A stretch of 64,000 nucleotides of DNA from contig JBHIXH010000002.1 of the NCBI GenBank assembly GCA_041984885.1, positions 49,183 to 113,182 of the forward strand, in the 5' to 3' direction. A model generated the notes under the pieces. That model was not told the origin of the DNA. It was given only the letters and a program-made list of their open reading frames with translations, and made no database searches. This document shows, in pieces, positions 61,317 to 64,000 of the stretch. The position numbers and the translations under genes are program-made. Position 1 is the first letter of the stretch; every line of letters begins with the position of its first letter. The stretch is from UBA4486 sp041984885 (GTDB lineage: Bacteria; Pseudomonadota; Gammaproteobacteria; Eutrophobiales; Eutrophobiaceae).

Positions 61317-62267
61317 TCAGGAAGAAAAAAATCCGTAATTTCGGTAACGCAGCTGACGTTCTTCGATTAACGTCTCTTTATCCTTTTGTTTTAATTCACC
61401 GAGTGCCTTTGCAATGGTGTCGCTCACCTGGATCGCCATCATGTCGTAATCCCGATGTGCGCCGCCAAGGGGCTCGTCAATGACACGGTCAACCAGTCCA
61501 AGTTCCTGTAACCTGGGCGCGGTAATGCCCATGACATCGGCTGCGTCTGCTGCCTTTTCGGCGCTTTTCCACAGTATCGATGCACATCCTTCCGGTGAAA
61601 TAACCGAATAAGTACTGTACTGAAGCATATACAATCGATCCGCTACTCCGATCGCCAACGCTCCGCCGGAGCCTCCCTCGCCGATAACAATCGCGATGAC
61701 CGGCACCTTGAGTTGTGACATGACCAGCAGGTTCTTGGCAATCGCTTCTGACTGACCACGTTCTTCTGCACCAATACCCGGATAGGCACCCGGCGTATCG
61801 ATTAATGTCACTATCGGCAGGTTATAACGCTCCGCCAGGTTCATCACTCGTAGTGCCTTGCGATAGCCTTCCGGCTTTGGCATGCCATAGTTTCGATAGA
61901 TACGTTCTTTCGTGTCGCGTCCTTTCTGATGGCCAATGACAACCAGCGGTTCCCCCTGAAATCGACACAGGCCACAAACAATAGCCGGGTCATCTGCAAA
62001 ATTACGATCACCATGTAATTCGTCGAAATCTTCAAACACTCTTTCTACATAATCCAGCGTATATGGACGTTGCGGATGACGTGCAACCTGCGATATCTGC
62101 CAGGCACTCAGGTCGGCAAAGATGGATCGAATTAACTCCTGACTGCGGTTCTGCAGCCTGGCGATCTCTTCATTGATATTGATATCCGAGTCATTGCCCA
62201 CATAGCGTAGCTCCTCGATCTTGGCGTCGAGTTCGGCAATGGGTTGTTCAAATTCCAGAAAATTCAT
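61317..62267 (-). CDS. accA: acetyl-CoA carboxylase carboxyltransferase subunit alpha
   Basis: AccA forms, with AccD, the carboxyltransferase that makes malonyl-CoA. The 316-residue protein starts MNFLEFEQPIAELDAKIEEL and has HPQRPYTLDYVERVFEDFDE, GDRNFADDPAIVCGL, GHQKGRDTKERIYRNYGMPK, TLIDTPGAYPGIGAEERGQS and GEGGSGGALAIGVADR. The order tilS-accA-dnaE is typical of Gammaproteobacteria. Confidence 0.96.
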   Translation of the reverse strand: MNFLEFEQPIAELDAKIEELRYVGNDSDININEEIARLQNRSQELIRSIFADLSAWQISQVARHPQRPYTLDYVERVFEDFDELHGDRNFADDPAIVCGLCRFQGEPLVVIGHQKGRDTKERIYRNYGMPKPEGYRKALRVMNLAERYNLPIVTLIDTPGAYPGIGAEERGQSEAIAKNLLVMSQLKVPVIAIVIGEGGSGGALAIGVADRLYMLQYSTYSVISPEGCASILWKSAEKAADAADVMGITAPRLQELGLVDRVIDEPLGGAHRDYDMMAIQVSDTIAKALGELKQKDKETLIEERQLRYRNYGFFSS

Positions 62268-62318
62268 TAACTTAGCATACTTATCAAAATTGGCCGCCTA
62301 TTCTACACGGTCTGAGAC

Positions 62319-64000
62319 TCACTGGTAAATCAGCCGCACATTTTGCTCACCGAGTTTACGTTGCAGCTTGTCGACCAGGGCATGCTGTGCATCAACACGC
62401 CAGTCCTTGCCGAGGCTCAATTTACAAGTCGCGGAACCATTATTGTACTCCAGCAAAACCGGAGTCGGTCCGTTCAGATAGCCATGCAAATCCTGTTTTA
62501 ACTCTGACACAAATCCATTCATGGTCTTGTCGGCTGTCACCTTCAACAGGAGTTTGGCATATTCGTTACGGTATTGATCCAGCCGGTACAACGAAGCGGC
62601 CTTGATTGAGAGTCCATTAATCGTGTAGTCATCCTGCTCAACTTCACCGACCACAACAATAAGGTTATCTTTAACCAGCAGATTTCTGAACTGTTCGAAT
62701 TGTTCCGGGAAAACCCGTACCAGTTGATGCGCCGTACGATCATCAATGGTCAATTCTGCCATTTTACCTTTAGACCAGGGGCGAGTTCTGATGCGATGAA
62801 TGTAACCGGCACAGCGGATCCCACCGACCTGAATTTTATGTAAACGACAGGTGATAAAACGCTCGAGTTCTGATACATACCGATCAATCGGATGGTCTTT
62901 CAAATAGACACCGAGTGTTTCCTTCTCACCCCGCAGGCGAAACTCGCTCGACCATGGTGAAGCAGATTCAAACGCGGTTACTTCTGTCTCATCCGCCTTG
63001 TCTGCAGAGGCGTCGAAACCAAAGAAATCGTTCTGACCACTGTTCCTGTTTCTAATGTATTGTTCTGCCTGACGGGTTGCCTTGCCGAGACTGGCCATCA
63101 ACGTTGCCCGGTCCGGACCAAGATGATCGAGTGCGCCGGATCGAACCAGTGCCTCCAGCACACGTTTGTTCATCTTTTGCAGGTCGACGCGTCGACACAG
63201 ATCAAACAGGTCGATAAACGGACCGGCAGATTCTATTTCAGCCAGGATCGTATCGATGACTGCCGAGCCAACCCCCTTGATCGCCCCGAGACCATAGCGA
63301 ATCGTTGTTTTATCCTTGACGGTAAAATAATACTGACTCTCATTGATATTCGGCGGTTCAATCGACAGTTGCATCGCCCATGCTTCGTCCACCATCAGCA
63401 TGACTTTATCCGTGTTATCCATGTCTGAAGATAACACCGCTGACATAAACGCGGCCGGATAGTGGGTTTTTAACCAGGCCGTTTGATAGGCGATGAGCGC
63501 GTACGCAGCCGAGTGTGATTTGTTGAAGCCGTAACCGGCAAATTTTTCCATCAGGTCAAAAATGTACGTCGCGACTTTGTCATCGACGTTTCTCGATACT
63601 GCCCCGCCGGTAAAGATTTCCCGCTGCTTCGCCATTTCTTCCGGTTTCTTTTTACCCATGGCACGACGTAACAGATCGGCCGCACCTAACGTGTAACCGG
63701 CCAGAACCTGGGCAATCTGCATGACCTGTTCCTGGTACAGAATGACGCCATACGTCGGTTTCAGGATGGGTTCGAGTTCAGCATGTGGATAGGCAACCGC
63801 CGCACGACCATGTTTTCGATCAACAAAGTCATCGACCATGCCGGATTGCAACGGCCCGGGGCGAAACAGGGCGATGAACGCCGAATGCCTGGCCGGCGGC
63901 TGCAGGAGCGTCAGCCCTGCCAGCGGGGCCGGTCGGGACGCAGCAGCACGGCCGAGGCATGCCGGCGCAGCGGCTCGGCGAATTGCGCGGGCGGCGGGGC
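62319..64000 (-). CDS. dnaE: DNA polymerase III alpha subunit DnaE, C-terminal part only
   Basis: The readable protein from about 63875 leftward covers roughly 515 residues of the polymerase. It starts IALFRPGPLQSGMVDDF and includes VILYQEQVMQIAQVLAGYT, LLRRAMGKKKPEEM, the KSHSAAYALIAYQTAWLK helix-hairpin region, YGLGAIKGVG and the OB-fold (AELTIDDRTA). The first ATG (63851) is internal, not the true start. Upstream of codon 63873-63880 the frame stays open to the edge, but the residues no longer match DnaE, so only 62319 to about 63875 is trusted. Confidence 0.92.
   Translation of the reverse strand, partial: PAARAIRRAAAPACLGRAAASRPAPLAGLTLLQPPARHSAFIALFRPGPLQSGMVDDFVDRKHGRAAVAYPHAELEPILKPTYGVILYQEQVMQIAQVLAGYTLGAADLLRRAMGKKKPEEMAKQREIFTGGAVSRNVDDKVATYIFDLMEKFAGYGFNKSHSAAYALIAYQTAWLKTHYPAAFMSAVLSSDMDNTDKVMLMVDEAWAMQLSIEPPNINESQYYFTVKDKTTIRYGLGAIKGVGSAVIDTILAEIESAGPFIDLFDLCRRVDLQKMNKRVLEALVRSGALDHLGPDRATLMASLGKATRQAEQYIRNRNSGQNDFFGFDASADKADETEVTAFESASPWSSEFRLRGEKETLGVYLKDHPIDRYVSELERFITCRLHKIQVGGIRCAGYIHRIRTRPWSKGKMAELTIDDRTAHQLVRVFPEQFEQFRNLLVKDNLIVVVGEVEQDDYTINGLSIKAASLYRLDQYRNEYAKLLLKVTADKTMNGFVSELKQDLHGYLNGPTPVLLEYNNGSATCKLSLGKDWRVDAQHALVDKLQRKLGEQNVRLIYQ
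63881..64000. other. GC-rich tail unlike the rest, probable chimeric or misassembled end
   Basis: From 63891 to 64000, 89 of 110 bases are G or C (81%), far above the adjacent DNA. Where DnaE should carry conserved residues before IALFRPGP, the translation becomes Pro/Ala/Arg-rich and unlike the family. Confidence 0.7.
63911..64000 (-). CDS. possible 3' end of a foreign GC-rich gene
   Basis: Leftward from the edge, 29 codons end at a TGA at 63911-63913, with the product ending VLLRPDRPRWQG. This resembles the C-terminus of FAD-dependent aromatic monooxygenases in GC-rich bacteria. The match is by memory of the pattern and short, so it is only a hint on the origin of the tail. Confidence 0.2.
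   Translation of the reverse strand, partial: APPPAQFAEPLRRHASAVLLRPDRPRWQG

Overview
The window is chromosomal DNA of a Gram-negative bacterium, most likely a methylotrophic gammaproteobacterium of moderate GC content. The evidence is the combination of PQQ biosynthesis (pqqA and pqqBCDE), methanofuran/tetrahydromethanopterin-linked genes (mfnB, DUF447, DUF6513), molybdenum-cofactor genes with fdhD, a tungsten aldehyde oxidoreductase operon, an outer-membrane porin, TonB-ExbB-ExbD and RND/TolC machinery, and gammaproteobacterial-type housekeeping genes (tilS, accA, dnaE). No methanol dehydrogenase, formaldehyde-activating enzyme or formate dehydrogenase structural gene lies inside the window, so methylotrophy is inferred from cofactor genes. 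Genus cannot be assigned by eye. I saw no rRNA, tRNA, CRISPR array, insertion sequence or phage.

Layout. 1-4.6 kb: end of a SelW-like gene, a small secreted His/Tyr-rich protein, an AmpG-like permease, a CYTH protein, a small membrane protein and an extended oxalate/formate-type MFS carrier. 4.8-11.6 kb: molybdenum cofactor island (moaA, fdhD, mobA, mobB, moeA, then opposite moaD, moaE with lhgO, then moaC). 11.8-14.7 kb: cytochrome b561, a membrane protein and a chemotaxis-type receptor. 14.9-18.0 kb: leftward operon DUF6513-DUF447-mfnB-carbinolamine dehydratase. 18.4-21.5 kb: divergent pqqBCDE. 21.5-25.7 kb: folP, pip, a SHOCT-like protein, a porin. 26-30.2 kb: leftward aor operon (Fe-S, tungsten and FAD subunits, a private MoaD and a small GGG-ending protein). 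30.9-34.4 kb: amtB and a NarL-type two-component pair. 34.5-39.5 kb: DUF3450-TtpC-ExbB-ExbD-TonB-TPR. 39.5-47.1 kb: leftward metal-type RND efflux operon ending in a receiver/Ser-Thr kinase fusion. 47.1-50.1 kb: TraB/GumN, DUF1244, NDH-2, SRPBCC. 50.3-53.2 kb: NtrC-type regulator and kinase. 53.4 kb: a stand-alone pqqA. 53.7-58.3 kb: L,D-transpeptidase, DUF302 lipoprotein, MotA/ExbB-like channel, putative stator partner, membrane protein and a vWA-FHA protein. 58.4-64 kb: a hypothetical protein, DUF455, tilS, accA and the 3' part of dnaE.

The most interesting signal is regulatory. The PqqA precursor gene is separated by 32 kb from pqqBCDE, yet both transcription units carry a -24/-12 (sigma-54) promoter with GG-N10-GC spacing and, about 150-190 bp upstream of the predicted start, copies of a related 16-bp palindrome (TGGTT...AACCA type). 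The pqqA copies are a tandem pair 22 bp apart, next to a divergent NtrC-type kinase/regulator operon. This predicts a two-component, sigma-54 PQQ regulon that I do not recognise from described systems. A second system worth attention is the MotA/ExbB-like plus vWA-FHA membrane cluster. The last ~120 bases (81% GC over the final 110) do not continue dnaE and look like a chimeric or misassembled end.
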